From Thioclava sp. GXIMD2076 (GTDB taxonomy: Bacteria; Pseudomonadota; Alphaproteobacteria; Rhodobacterales; Rhodobacteraceae), in the NCBI RefSeq assembly GCF_037949795.1, contig NZ_CP149932.1, positions 434,001 through 498,000 on the forward strand: a stretch of 64,000 nt of DNA. Reading direction: 5' to 3'. A program made the translations under genes and the position numbers. The notes beneath the pieces were generated by a model that was not told the DNA's origin, made no database searches, and worked only from the letters and a program-made list of their open reading frames with translations. Below, piece by piece: positions 51,427-60,561 of this stretch (position 1 is the first letter of the stretch; each line of letters starts with the position of its first letter).

Positions 51427-52221
51427 ATGGATTATGAAAAGCTCGTTCCCACCATGCGCAAGCTGGCGCTCGAAGCCGGTGACCGAATCATGGAAATCTA
51501 TGATGGCCCCGATTTCGAGATCAAATCCAAATCCGATGACAGCCCTGTCACGGCGGCGGATGAAGCGGCCGACAAGATCATCTCGGACGGGCTGCGCGCG
51601 GCCTTCCCCGATGTAGCGCTGGTGACCGAAGAGCAGGCTACAAGCCATAATCTGGAGGTTTCGACCTTCCTCATCGTCGATCCGCTCGACGGCACTAAAG
51701 AGTTCATCAAACGTCGCGGCGAGTTCACCGTAAATATTGCCTATGTCGAGAATGGCGTGCCGAAGGCGGGTATTGTCTATGCGCCTGCCATCAAGCGTCT
51801 CTTCTATACGCTGGCCGATGGGCGCTCGGTCGAGGAGAAGGGCAGCTTCGACAAGGATCAGCCGGGCGAGTTGAGCCCGATTGCCGTCTCCACCCCCGAT
51901 AACCGCGCTCTGATGGTCGTGGCCTCAAAATCGCACCGCGATCAGGCCACCGACGACTATATCGGCCAGTATGGCGTGAAGGACATGACCTCGGCGGGCT
52001 CCTCGCTGAAATTCTGCCTGGTGGCCACAGGCGAGGCAGATCTCTATCCGCGCCTCGGCCCGACTATGGAATGGGATACGGCGGCAGGTGACGCGGTCCT
52101 GCGCGGCGCGGGTGGCCTCATGGTCACCTTCGACGAGCACAAGACCTTCGTCTATGGCAAGGACGGCTTCCGCAATCCCTTCTTCATCGCCTATGCTCCG
52201 GGCGTTCTGCTGGTAAAATAA
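51427..52221 (+). CDS. cysQ: 3'(2'),5'-bisphosphate nucleotidase CysQ
   Basis: A 264-residue inositol-monophosphatase-fold enzyme that removes the 3'-phosphate of PAP, the by-product of PAPS-dependent sulfation. The metal-binding motif is DPLDGTKEFIKRRGEFTVNIA, with the upstream Glu in VTEEQAT and the final MEWDTAAGDAVL block. It starts with an ATG preceded by GGAGACC. Its stop overlaps the kdsB start by one base (TAATG). A sulfotransferase is encoded 7 kb downstream in the same region, so PAP removal may be linked to glycan sulfation. Confidence 0.94.
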   Translation: MDYEKLVPTMRKLALEAGDRIMEIYDGPDFEIKSKSDDSPVTAADEAADKIISDGLRAAFPDVALVTEEQATSHNLEVSTFLIVDPLDGTKEFIKRRGEFTVNIAYVENGVPKAGIVYAPAIKRLFYTLADGRSVEEKGSFDKDQPGELSPIAVSTPDNRALMVVASKSHRDQATDDYIGQYGVKDMTSAGSSLKFCLVATGEADLYPRLGPTMEWDTAAGDAVLRGAGGLMVTFDEHKTFVYGKDGFRNPFFIAYAPGVLLVK

Positions 52222-53018
52222 TGTCGACCCTTATCGTTATTCCGGCGCGCTACGCGTCGACCCGCTATCCGGCCAAGCCGCTGGTGGCGCTGACCGGCTC
52301 GACCGGCGAGAAAAAGACCCTGATCCGCCGGAGCTGGGACGCGGCCATGTCGGTGGAAGGCGACCTGCGGGTCGTGGTGGCCACTGACGACGACCGGATC
52401 AAGGCCGAGGCCGAGAGCTTTGGCGCCGAGGTCGTGATGACCTCGCCCGAGTGCCGCAATGGCACCGAGCGATGTGCCGAGGCCCATGCCAATCTGGGTG
52501 GCGGGTTCGATTATGTGGTCAACCTGCAGGGCGATGCCCCGCTGACGCCGCCTTGGTTCATCGAGGCGCTGATCGAGGGCATCAAGGGAAGTGACCTGGA
52601 TCTGGCCACACCGGTGCTGCGCTGTGAGGGCGCCATGCTCGAGGCCCTGAAGGAAGACCGCCGCAACGACCGCGTGGGCGGCACGACGGCGGTTTTCGGC
52701 GCGGCCCATCAGGCGCTTTATTTCTCGAAGGAGGTCGTTCCCTTTACCGGCCAGACCTATGCCCCCGATGCGCCGACCCCCGTCTTCCACCATGTGGGCG
52801 CCTATGCCTATCGGGCCGAAGCGTTGGCCCGCTATCCCGAATGGGAGATCGGCCCGCTCGAACAGCTTGAAGGGCTCGAGCAGCTGCGATTCCTCGAGAA
52901 CGGCCATGACATCCTCTGCGTGGAGGTCGAATCGAAAGGCCGGCAGTTCTGGGAGTTGAACAACCCCTCGGATGTGGCGCGGATCGAGGCCATGATGGCC
53001 GAAATGGGACTCGCCTGA
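52221..53018 (+). CDS. kdsB: 3-deoxy-manno-octulosonate cytidylyltransferase (CMP-KDO synthetase)
   Basis: A 265-residue enzyme that activates KDO with CTP for lipid A core or capsule linkers. The N-terminal nucleotide-binding stretch is PARYASTRYPAKPL, followed by LVVVATDD-like DLRVVVATDD, PECRNGTERCAEA and VVNLQGDAP. Length is slightly above the usual 250. It starts within the cysQ stop codon. In capsule-forming bacteria a second kdsB copy is often found beside kps genes; this one may serve that purpose. Confidence 0.95.
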   Translation: MSTLIVIPARYASTRYPAKPLVALTGSTGEKKTLIRRSWDAAMSVEGDLRVVVATDDDRIKAEAESFGAEVVMTSPECRNGTERCAEAHANLGGGFDYVVNLQGDAPLTPPWFIEALIEGIKGSDLDLATPVLRCEGAMLEALKEDRRNDRVGGTTAVFGAAHQALYFSKEVVPFTGQTYAPDAPTPVFHHVGAYAYRAEALARYPEWEIGPLEQLEGLEQLRFLENGHDILCVEVESKGRQFWELNNPSDVARIEAMMAEMGLA

Positions 53019-53354
53019 CGGCTTTGGCGCATGGCGTATCGAGCCATGCGCCCCAAGATCCAGTCAAAGATCCACTGTTTTGCTTAAAATTTTCGCTACG
53101 TTAACCTGTTCATATACTGATTGATCAACGCAAAGATGGCGAAGTTCAGCCGAAGGTTCCATATGCTAACTTGATTAATCGGTAAATCTCAACACATTGA
53201 ACAACAGAGCCGGCCGGTAGCCGCGACAGAATCGCAATCGCGCCGGATTAATTTATGCGCACACGCAGACTTGTTTGGAACCAAACTCCGTGTGTAGCAT
53301 TGAGTAACATGCATTGGGTGCAGCTCCGCACTCGGATAACAAAAAAGGTGCTTG
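53019..53354. other. 336-bp AT-rich intergenic region upstream of galU
   Basis: The stretch has clearly lower GC content than its neighbours and no plausible gene. It contains short dyads: GTTTGG/CCAAAC (53273-53286) and TTGATCAA (around 53121-53130). The galU promoter and leader must lie here. AAAAAAGG at the end supplies its Shine-Dalgarno. I see no FNR-type box or riboswitch. Confidence 0.45.
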
Positions 53355-54260
53355 ATGACACGCAAGGTCACTAAAGCTGTCTTTCCCGTGGCAGGTCTTG
53401 GAACCCGATTCCTGCCAGCGACCAAATCCATTCCGAAAGAAATTCTTACGCTGGTTGACCGCCCACTGATCCAGTATGCGATCGACGAGGCGCGTGCTGC
53501 AGGCATCACCGAATTCATCTTCGTCACCTCGCGCGGCAAGTCCGCGCTCGAGGATTACTTCGACGACGCCCCCGAGCTCGACGCCTCGCTGCGCGCCAAG
53601 GGCAAGACCGCAATCCTCGAGGAACTCGAGAAAACGAACATGCCGTCGGGCGCCATCGCCTATGTCCGCCAGCGTCGCGCGCTGGGTCTGGGCCACGCTG
53701 TCTGGTGCGCACGCCGCATGATCGGCGACGAGCCCTTTGCCGTCATCTTGACCGATGACGTAATCGCCGCGGACAAACCCTGTCTCGCGCAGATGATCGA
53801 GGCCTATAACGAGAATCCCGGCAACTATGTGGCCGCGATGGAAGTACCGAACTCGAAGATCTCGTCCTACGGTGTGCTTGATTGCGATCAGGTGAACAGC
53901 ACGACCTATAAGGTCAATGGCATGGTGGAGAAACCGCCGGCGGAAGAAGCGCCGTCCAATCTCGCTGTAATCGGCCGCTATATCCTGACGCCCGAGATCC
54001 TGAACAATATCGACGCCGCAATCGAATCGAAGACCACCGGCGCCGGTGGCGAGTACCAGCTGACCGACGCGATCGCGCAGGAAATCGAAGCCGGCAATCC
54101 GGTCTATGGCTACCGCTTCAACGGCCAGCGCTTCGATTGCGGCTCCAAAGCGGGCTTCCTGCAGGCCACCGTGGCCTTTGGCTTGGCGCGCGACGACCTC
54201 AAGGACGAATTCGCGGAATATCTCGGCGATGTCATGACCATGCGGGCTGCTGCCGAATAA
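53355..54260 (+). CDS. galU: UTP-glucose-1-phosphate uridylyltransferase
   Basis: A 301-residue enzyme that makes UDP-glucose. The N-terminal nucleotide motif is VFPVAGLGTRFLPATKSIPKEILTLVDRPLIQYAIDEA, followed by VRQRRALGLGHAVWCARRMIGDEPFAVILTDD with the metal Asp. The ATG at 53355 with AAGGTG upstream is used (a TTG just before it is less likely). galE follows at 1 bp, giving UDP-glucose then UDP-galactose for the following glycosyltransferases. Confidence 0.97.
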   Translation: MTRKVTKAVFPVAGLGTRFLPATKSIPKEILTLVDRPLIQYAIDEARAAGITEFIFVTSRGKSALEDYFDDAPELDASLRAKGKTAILEELEKTNMPSGAIAYVRQRRALGLGHAVWCARRMIGDEPFAVILTDDVIAADKPCLAQMIEAYNENPGNYVAAMEVPNSKISSYGVLDCDQVNSTTYKVNGMVEKPPAEEAPSNLAVIGRYILTPEILNNIDAAIESKTTGAGGEYQLTDAIAQEIEAGNPVYGYRFNGQRFDCGSKAGFLQATVAFGLARDDLKDEFAEYLGDVMTMRAAAE

Positions 54261-54261
54261 T

Positions 54262-55248
54262 ATGACGAAACATGTTCTTGTGACGGGTGGTGCGGGCTAT
54301 GTCGGCTCGCATGCCTGTAAAGCTCTCCAGCAGGCGGGCTATGTCCCCGTCTGTTTCGACAATCTTTCCACCGGCTGGAAAGAGGCCGTCAAATTCGGTC
54401 CTCTCGAAGTCGGCGATCTTCATGACCGGGCCCGCCTTGACGAGGTAATCGCCAAATACCAGCCTGTCGCCGTGATGCATTTCGCGGCGCTCTCGCTCGT
54501 TGGCGAGTCGATGAAGAACCCTTCGAAATACTGGGCGACCAATGTGAATTGCGCGCTCAACCTGATCGAGGCCGCCATCGATGCGGGGATCGACAAATTC
54601 GTCTTTTCCTCGACCTGCGCGACCTATGGCGATCAGGACGGTGTGGTTCTCAATGAAGAAACCCCGCAATTCCCGATCAATGCTTATGGCGGCTCGAAAC
54701 GTGCCATCGAGGATATGCTGCGCGATTTCGGCAAGAGCCACGGCTTGCGCTCGGTGATCTTCCGCTACTTCAACGTGGCCGGTGCCGATCCGGAGGCGCA
54801 GGTGGGCGAGCAACATGTGCCCGAGACCCATCTGATCCCGCTGATGCTGGATGCGATTGCCGGGAAACGCGCGGCTCTGACCGTTTTCGGCTCGGATTAC
54901 GACACCCGCGACGGCACCTGCATCCGCGATTACGTCCATGTCTCGGATCTGGTCGATGCCCATGTTCTGGGGCTGAAATGGCTCGAGGAAGGCAAGCCCT
55001 CCGAGGTCTTCTGCCTTGGCACCGGCAACGGGTTCTCGGTGCGGGAAGTGATCGCGCAATCGCGCAATGTCACCAATCGCGAAGTGCCGATCACAGAGGG
55101 CGAACGCCGCGAGGGCGATGCCGCTGTTCTGGTCTCGGGGTCGGTGAAGGCCAAGGATGTCCTTGGCTGGGAGCCCAAACGCGCCGAGCTGGAAACCATG
55201 ATTGCCGATGCATGGCGCTGGCATCAGGCGCCGGAATATGCAGAATAA
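54262..55248 (+). CDS. galE: UDP-glucose 4-epimerase
   Basis: A 328-residue extended SDR enzyme. The NAD motif is VTGGAGYVGSHACKALQQAGY, the active site is FSSTCATYG with the tyrosine in NAYGGSKRAIE (YxxxK), and the C-terminus has RRVGDAAV-like GDAAVLVSGS. It converts UDP-glucose to UDP-galactose. It starts one base after the galU stop. Together with galU it feeds the downstream sugar transferases. Confidence 0.96.
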   Translation: MTKHVLVTGGAGYVGSHACKALQQAGYVPVCFDNLSTGWKEAVKFGPLEVGDLHDRARLDEVIAKYQPVAVMHFAALSLVGESMKNPSKYWATNVNCALNLIEAAIDAGIDKFVFSSTCATYGDQDGVVLNEETPQFPINAYGGSKRAIEDMLRDFGKSHGLRSVIFRYFNVAGADPEAQVGEQHVPETHLIPLMLDAIAGKRAALTVFGSDYDTRDGTCIRDYVHVSDLVDAHVLGLKWLEEGKPSEVFCLGTGNGFSVREVIAQSRNVTNREVPITEGERREGDAAVLVSGSVKAKDVLGWEPKRAELETMIADAWRWHQAPEYAE

Positions 55249-55276
55249 TTCCTGACCCAGTCAGGAGTGCTGTCCG

Positions 55277-56299
55277 ATGCAGACCCACACGCTCTGGTCT
55301 GCATACCGGTTGCGACAAAAACGACGGAACGCCCTTCTGCGCGCCTATCTGGCGCGCAGAAAATTGTCGCCGCCCACGCGCGCATTTACCGCCGGCCCGG
55401 ATGACATCCGGCTGTTCTGCTGTTTGCGCAACGAGATGGAGCGCCTCCCCGATTTCCTGAAACATTACCGCCGTCTCGGGGTGCGCCATTTTCTCATGGT
55501 GGATAACGGGTCGGATGATGACAGCGCCGCCTATCTGGCCGCCCAACCCGACGTCTGGCTGTGGCAGACACGTGCGAGCTACCGCGATGCCCGTTTCGGT
55601 ATGGACTGGATCAACGGGCTTCTTCTGGCCCATGGGCAGGGCGCATGGTGTCTGACGGTGGATGCCGACGAGCTTCTTGTCTATCCCGACCATGACACAA
55701 CCCCCCTCCCCGCGCTGACCCGCCAGCTCGATGCGGCTGGCCAGGACGTGATGGCGGCGCTGATGCTGGATCTCTATCCCGAAGGCCCGCTGTCTGGTGC
55801 CTTGTCGCTCGATGATCTTACCGCATTCGACGCATGGGGCTATGATTGGGAATATCAGCCCCGCTATGGAAACATCTCGATCCGTGGTGGCCCCCGCAAG
55901 CGGTGCTTCTTCCGTGAGAGGCCCGATCATGCGCCCCATCTGCACAAAACACCGCTGCTGCGCTGGCACTGGCGCTATGCCTATCTCAGCTCGACCCATC
56001 TTCTGCTGCCGCGCCGCCTGAACCGCGGTTTCGATCCACGGCATGGACTGATGACAGGTGCCCTTCTGCATAGCAAGTTTCTGGCCTCGTCGATGGATCG
56101 CGCCCGCGAGGACCAGCATCGCAAGCAGCATTTCACCCATGTCGAGAATTACACCCGGTATTACGACGCCCTGACCGATGACCCGATTCTTGCAGGACCG
56201 CCAACCGCCACGGGCCCCACGGCCGCGCATCTCGAGGCTCTGGGCCTGATCACGCGCGGCAGCAGGGGCACAAAATCCGATGAAACCACAGCTAATTAA
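55277..56299 (+). CDS. Glycosyltransferase family 2-like protein (copy 1)
   Basis: A 340-residue protein with a strongly basic N-terminus (RLRQKRRNALLRAYLARRKL), then a GT2-like core: DDIRLFCCLRNEMERLPDFLKHYRRLG, MVDNGSDDDSAAYLAAQPDV and the DxD metal motif TVDADE (Asp129-Asp131). It has no membrane helix. GGAG lies 9 nt before the ATG. It is a paralogue of the next gene, with many identical blocks, so a tandem duplication is likely. Donor and acceptor are unknown; UDP-Glc or UDP-Gal from the upstream galU/galE is plausible. Confidence 0.88.
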   Translation: MQTHTLWSAYRLRQKRRNALLRAYLARRKLSPPTRAFTAGPDDIRLFCCLRNEMERLPDFLKHYRRLGVRHFLMVDNGSDDDSAAYLAAQPDVWLWQTRASYRDARFGMDWINGLLLAHGQGAWCLTVDADELLVYPDHDTTPLPALTRQLDAAGQDVMAALMLDLYPEGPLSGALSLDDLTAFDAWGYDWEYQPRYGNISIRGGPRKRCFFRERPDHAPHLHKTPLLRWHWRYAYLSSTHLLLPRRLNRGFDPRHGLMTGALLHSKFLASSMDRAREDQHRKQHFTHVENYTRYYDALTDDPILAGPPTATGPTAAHLEALGLITRGSRGTKSDETTAN

Positions 56300-56454
56300 C
56301 CACGAATTATTTACCCCCACCGCGAGATGGCCTAGCGTGACCGCACCCGGTCAACCCGCCATCAGACGACAGATGCCATGGTAAAATATTGGCCCGTTAA
56401 TCCTGTTGAAAAGAAGATCGGGCAATAAAGCCACATGCGGGCGCGAGTGATTGA

Positions 56455-57465
56455 GTGACAGTCAGGCAACTTTATAAATTACGTCTGGAACGCAAGAAGT
56501 TCCTGTTCCGTGCGTTCCGCAAACGCCGCGAGCTGCGCTCTGTTGCCGATAGAACCCGCGCGATCCGTCCCGATGATATCCTCGTGTTCGTGACCCTGCG
56601 CAACGAGCGTATCCGCCTGCCCTATTTCCTGCGCTACTATCGCGAGATGGGCTGCCATCATTTCATCATGGTCGATAACGGCTCGGATGACGGCTCACGC
56701 GAATATCTCGCGGCCCAGCCCGATGTCTCTCTCTGGCGCACCGATGCGAGCTACCGGCGCTCGCGCTTCGGGATGGACTGGATCAACCATCTACTGCGCC
56801 GCTATGGCACAGGGCATTGGTGCCTGACCGTCGATCCCGACGAATTCTTTATCTTCCCCTTCTGCGATACCCGCACGATCGATGCGCTGACCGACTGGCT
56901 TGATACCTACGAGATCCCGCATTTTCCGGCGATGCTGCTGGATATGTATCCCAAGGGTCGGCTCGAGGATCAGCCCTATCAGGAGGGCCAGAACCCGTTC
57001 GATATCGCCTGCTGGTTCGATAGCGGCAATTACACGATCAGCAAGAACCATCTGCACCAGAACCTGTGGATACAGGGCGGGCCACGCGCGCGGAAATTCT
57101 TTGCCGACGCCCCCGATCAGGCACCCTCGCTCAACAAGATCCCGCTGATCCGCTGGCAGAAGCACTACGTCTATCTCAGCTCGACCCATATGGCCCTGCC
57201 CCGCAACCTGAACCTGACCTATGATGAATGGGGCGGCGAACGGACCTCAGGCTGCCTGCTCCATGCCAAATTCCTGTCGGTTCTCAACGACAAGGTCGAG
57301 GAAGAGATCACCCGCAAACAGCATTATTCGGGCTCGCGCGAATATAAGGCCTATGCCGAAGTGCTGGCCGATGACGGCGAGCTGTGGTGCCGCTGGTCCG
57401 AAAAATACATCAACTGGCGCCAGCTGGAAATTCTGGGCCTGATGTCCAAGGGGAACTGGGCATGA
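56455..57465 (+). CDS. Glycosyltransferase family 2-like protein (copy 2)
   Basis: A 336-residue protein with the same plan as the gene upstream: basic N-terminus (LRLERKKFLFRAFRKRRELR), DDILVFVTLRNERIRLPYFLRYYREMG, MVDNGSDDGSREYLAAQPDV and TVDPDE (Asp127-Asp129). It starts with GTG; only GCGAG-like sequence precedes it. A TGA overlapping the ATG of the next gene by 4 nt implies coupling to the GT14 gene. It lies 155 bp after copy 1. Confidence 0.88.
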   Translation: MTVRQLYKLRLERKKFLFRAFRKRRELRSVADRTRAIRPDDILVFVTLRNERIRLPYFLRYYREMGCHHFIMVDNGSDDGSREYLAAQPDVSLWRTDASYRRSRFGMDWINHLLRRYGTGHWCLTVDPDEFFIFPFCDTRTIDALTDWLDTYEIPHFPAMLLDMYPKGRLEDQPYQEGQNPFDIACWFDSGNYTISKNHLHQNLWIQGGPRARKFFADAPDQAPSLNKIPLIRWQKHYVYLSSTHMALPRNLNLTYDEWGGERTSGCLLHAKFLSVLNDKVEEEITRKQHYSGSREYKAYAEVLADDGELWCRWSEKYINWRQLEILGLMSKGNWA

Positions 57466-59159
57466 GCGTGGGCTTTGTCATGATGTGCCACACGGCACTC
57501 GACCGCGCGGCGGAGGTCGCCCGCCACTGGGCGGTGCAGGATGCTCCTGTGGTCATCCATGTCGACAAACGCGTCTCCGCCTCGGCCTATGATGGCATGG
57601 TCAAGGCGCTTGCCGAGTTTCCGCATGTCTCGTTCTGCGAGCGCTTCGCCTGTGAATGGGGCACATGGTCGCTGGTAGCCGCGGCGCAGGCGGGGGCCGA
57701 GCAGATGCTCGACCGCCACGCAGACGCCCGCCATGTCTATCTGGCCTCTGGCTCCTGCCTGCCGCTGCGCCCGCTCGACGAGCTACGCGCCTTCCTTGAT
57801 GCCCGTCCCTGGACCGATTTCATCGAGTCGGTCACCACATCAGAGGTCGGCTGGACACAGGGCGGGCTGGATATGGAACGCTTCACATTGCGCTTCCCCT
57901 TCTCGTGGCGCAAACACCGCCGCCTCTTCGATGATTACGTCGCCCTCCAGCGCCGGCTGGGTGTGAACCGCAAGCTTCCCGAAGGGCTCGTGCCGCATAT
58001 GGGCAGCCAATGGTGGTGTCTGACCCGCAAGACCCTGACCGCGATCCTCAAAGATAAGGACCGTGCCATCTATGACCGCTACTTCAAGAAGGTCTGGATC
58101 CCCGACGAGAGCTATTTCCAGTCGCTCGCCCGCATCTATGCCACCTCCATCGAAAGCCGCTCGCTCACCCTGACCAAATTCGATTTTCAGGGCAAACCGC
58201 ATATCTTCTACGATGACCACCTGCAGCTTCTGCGCCGCTCGGACTGTTTCATGGCGCGCAAGATCTGGCCCAAGGCGGACCGGCTCTATTCGACCTTCCT
58301 GCGTGTCAAGAAACCCGCCGAGAAGATTGCCGAGCCGAACCCGTCCAAGATCGACCGGCTGTTTACCAAAGCGGTTGAACGCCGGACGCGCGGTCGACCC
58401 GGCCTCTATATGCAGTCGCGTTTTCCGCATCGCGACCACGAGAACGGCAAGACCGCTGGCCCCTATTCGCTGTTTCAGGGGTTCTCCGACCTTTACGAGA
58501 ATTTCGAGGGCTGGCTGTCGAAACATGTGGCCGGACGCGTGCACGGGCGGCTTTTTGCGCCTTGGGGGGTGGAGTTTGCGGGCCGTGACCCGATGTTCAA
58601 CGGCTGCCTGCCCGCCAATAAGGAGATCCGTGACCATGCTCCGCAGGCCTTCCTGACCAACCTGCTCTGGAACGCGCGCGGCGAGCGGCAGTGTTTCATG
58701 ATGAGCGCCAAGGACAATCAGGCGCTTGGCTGGTTCACCGCAACCGATCCCAATGCGCAGATCTCGATCATCACGGGCGCCTGGGCCATCCCGCTTTTCC
58801 GCTCGACCGAACCCTTTTCGGTGGTGCGCAAAGAGGCCGCATGGCTGCAGAAGAACGAGCTGGCCGAGCTGGAGATCCTGCGGTCTATGTATGTGAAGGC
58901 ACGGGTGCGGTTCTGGAACCTGCAGGAATATCTGGAAAATCCGACCGAGCATATGCAGACCATCATCGACGAGATCAGCCCGCGCTCGGCGCGCCGCATC
59001 ACCGAGATGCCACAGATGGTGGACCTGACCGGCTTCGGGCAATTCCTGCAGAACCTCAAGAACCAAGGCATGCAGCCGCAACTGATGGGGGATTTCTCTA
59101 TCGTGAGTTCTCCCGACTCCCTGACATCGCGCCGCAAGCGCGCTCCATTATTGAAGTGA
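57462..59159 (+). CDS. GT14 (core-2/I-branching-like) glycosyltransferase with C-terminal DUF5928-type domain
   Basis: A 565-residue protein. The N-terminal part (about 1-245) is a GT14 branching-enzyme fold: FVMMCHTALDRAAEVARHW, VIHVDKRVSASAYDG, FACEWGTWSLVAAAQAG, VYLASGSCLPLRPLDELRAFL. The C-terminal part (about 260-540) is what I know as the DUF5928-type extension, found in Rhodobacterales: SRFPHRDHENGKTAGPYSLFQGF, AGRVHGRLFAPWGVEFAG. The ATG at 57462 overlaps the upstream gene (ATGA). Function of the extension is unknown; a role in branching of a surface glycan is likely. Confidence 0.87.
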   Translation: MSVGFVMMCHTALDRAAEVARHWAVQDAPVVIHVDKRVSASAYDGMVKALAEFPHVSFCERFACEWGTWSLVAAAQAGAEQMLDRHADARHVYLASGSCLPLRPLDELRAFLDARPWTDFIESVTTSEVGWTQGGLDMERFTLRFPFSWRKHRRLFDDYVALQRRLGVNRKLPEGLVPHMGSQWWCLTRKTLTAILKDKDRAIYDRYFKKVWIPDESYFQSLARIYATSIESRSLTLTKFDFQGKPHIFYDDHLQLLRRSDCFMARKIWPKADRLYSTFLRVKKPAEKIAEPNPSKIDRLFTKAVERRTRGRPGLYMQSRFPHRDHENGKTAGPYSLFQGFSDLYENFEGWLSKHVAGRVHGRLFAPWGVEFAGRDPMFNGCLPANKEIRDHAPQAFLTNLLWNARGERQCFMMSAKDNQALGWFTATDPNAQISIITGAWAIPLFRSTEPFSVVRKEAAWLQKNELAELEILRSMYVKARVRFWNLQEYLENPTEHMQTIIDEISPRSARRITEMPQMVDLTGFGQFLQNLKNQGMQPQLMGDFSIVSSPDSLTSRRKRAPLLK

Positions 59160-59163
59160 TCCT

Positions 59164-60561
59164 ATGGCAAATTTCGAAAGCTTCGTCATTCTGGCCGAGA
59201 TGCGCACCGGCTCCAACCTGCTGGAAGCGGCCATCAATATGCTGCCCGATACCCATTGCCATGGCGAGGCCTTCAACCCTGTCCTGATTGGCTATCCCAA
59301 CAAGGCCGAACTGTTGGGCGTCAGCAAGGCCACGCGCGATGCCGACCCCAAGGAGCTGTGGAAAAAGATCCGCAAGGCGCCGGGTCTGAACGGCTGCCGC
59401 TATTTCCACGAACATGATCCGCGCGTGCTCGGGCCGATGCTCAACGACCCCAAATGCGCCAAGATCGTGCTGACCCGCAATCCGATCGAAAGCTATGTCA
59501 GCCTGAAGATCGCGCGCTCGACCGGTCAGTGGAAGCTTGGCGATGCCAAGCACCGCCGCGTGGCACAAGCCGAGTTTGATGCGGTGGAATTCGAGGACCA
59601 TCTCGAGGCACTGCAGAATTTCCAGATCAAGATAATGAACGCGCTTCAGGTCTCGGGCCAGAGCGCCTTCTATATCGATTACGAGGATGCGCAGGATATC
59701 GAGGTGCTCAACGGATTGGCCAAATGGCTGGGCGTGGCCGATGGCCCCGATGCCCTACCCGACAGTCTGGTCGTGCAGAATCCCGAAGGGTTGGAGGAGA
59801 AGGTCACGAATTTCGCGCAGATGGAGGCCTCACTCGCCCGTCTGGACCGGTTCAACCTCTCACGCACCCCCAATTTCGAGCCCCGCCGCGGGCCGAATGT
59901 GCCGGGTTTCATCGGGACCAGCTCCGGCAAGGCCGGCCTGCTTTATATGCCGCTACGCCCTGCCTCCGATGTGGAGCTGCGCGGCTGGATGGGGACATTG
60001 GGCGACATCACCGAAGGTTTCTCGCAAAAGACCCTGCGACAGTGGAAACGCCAGACCCCGCAGCATCGTAGCTTCACCGTGTTGCGCCATCCGGTGATGC
60101 GGGTGCATCTGGCCTTTATCGCTCTCCTGGATTGGGACAATTTCGCCCAGACCCGCGAGGCGCTGCGCATGACCTACAAACTGCCCTTGCCCAAGGACGG
60201 ACAGTCGCTCGATCTGACGGCCCATCGCGCTGCCTTGCTGGAGTTTGCGCTCTGGTTGAAATCCAGCCTCAACAGTCAGACCAGCCTGCCTGTGCACCAG
60301 CTCTGGGCGAGCCAGTCGACCATGCTGCAGGCCTTTGCCAGCTTTGCTACGCCAGACCTGCTGGTGCGCGAGGACCGGATGGCCACGGACCTGCCCTATC
60401 TCCTGAAAACGGTGGGGCTGGACAGCAAAGCGCCCCTGCCGGTGTCCGATCAGGGGCGTGTCGCCTTGGCCGACCTTTATTCGGCAGAGCTGGAACAGGC
60501 GGTGAAAGACGCCTATTCCCGTGATTACATGCAGTTCGGCTTCACCGACTGGACGGACTAG
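59164..60561 (+). CDS. Large sulfotransferase (NodH/Stf0-like)
   Basis: A 465-residue cytosolic protein with the PAPS-binding 5'-PSB loop AEMRTGSNLL (about 11-20) and the 3'-PB motif VLTRNPIESYVSLKIA (102-117). The later region has a second sulfotransferase-like stretch, FTVLRHPVMRVHLAF (304-318), which resembles another 3'-PB motif. It could be a fused duplicate or a two-domain enzyme with one active half. It starts 4 bp after the GT14 stop and its stop codon overlaps that of ptsN in a shared CTAG. Confidence 0.82.
   Translation: MANFESFVILAEMRTGSNLLEAAINMLPDTHCHGEAFNPVLIGYPNKAELLGVSKATRDADPKELWKKIRKAPGLNGCRYFHEHDPRVLGPMLNDPKCAKIVLTRNPIESYVSLKIARSTGQWKLGDAKHRRVAQAEFDAVEFEDHLEALQNFQIKIMNALQVSGQSAFYIDYEDAQDIEVLNGLAKWLGVADGPDALPDSLVVQNPEGLEEKVTNFAQMEASLARLDRFNLSRTPNFEPRRGPNVPGFIGTSSGKAGLLYMPLRPASDVELRGWMGTLGDITEGFSQKTLRQWKRQTPQHRSFTVLRHPVMRVHLAFIALLDWDNFAQTREALRMTYKLPLPKDGQSLDLTAHRAALLEFALWLKSSLNSQTSLPVHQLWASQSTMLQAFASFATPDLLVREDRMATDLPYLLKTVGLDSKAPLPVSDQGRVALADLYSAELEQAVKDAYSRDYMQFGFTDWTD

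Noticed and set aside
53115..53135. TTGATCAA near 53125 as a possible FNR box
   Set aside because: The half sites have no 4-bp spacer, so it does not match the FNR dyad.
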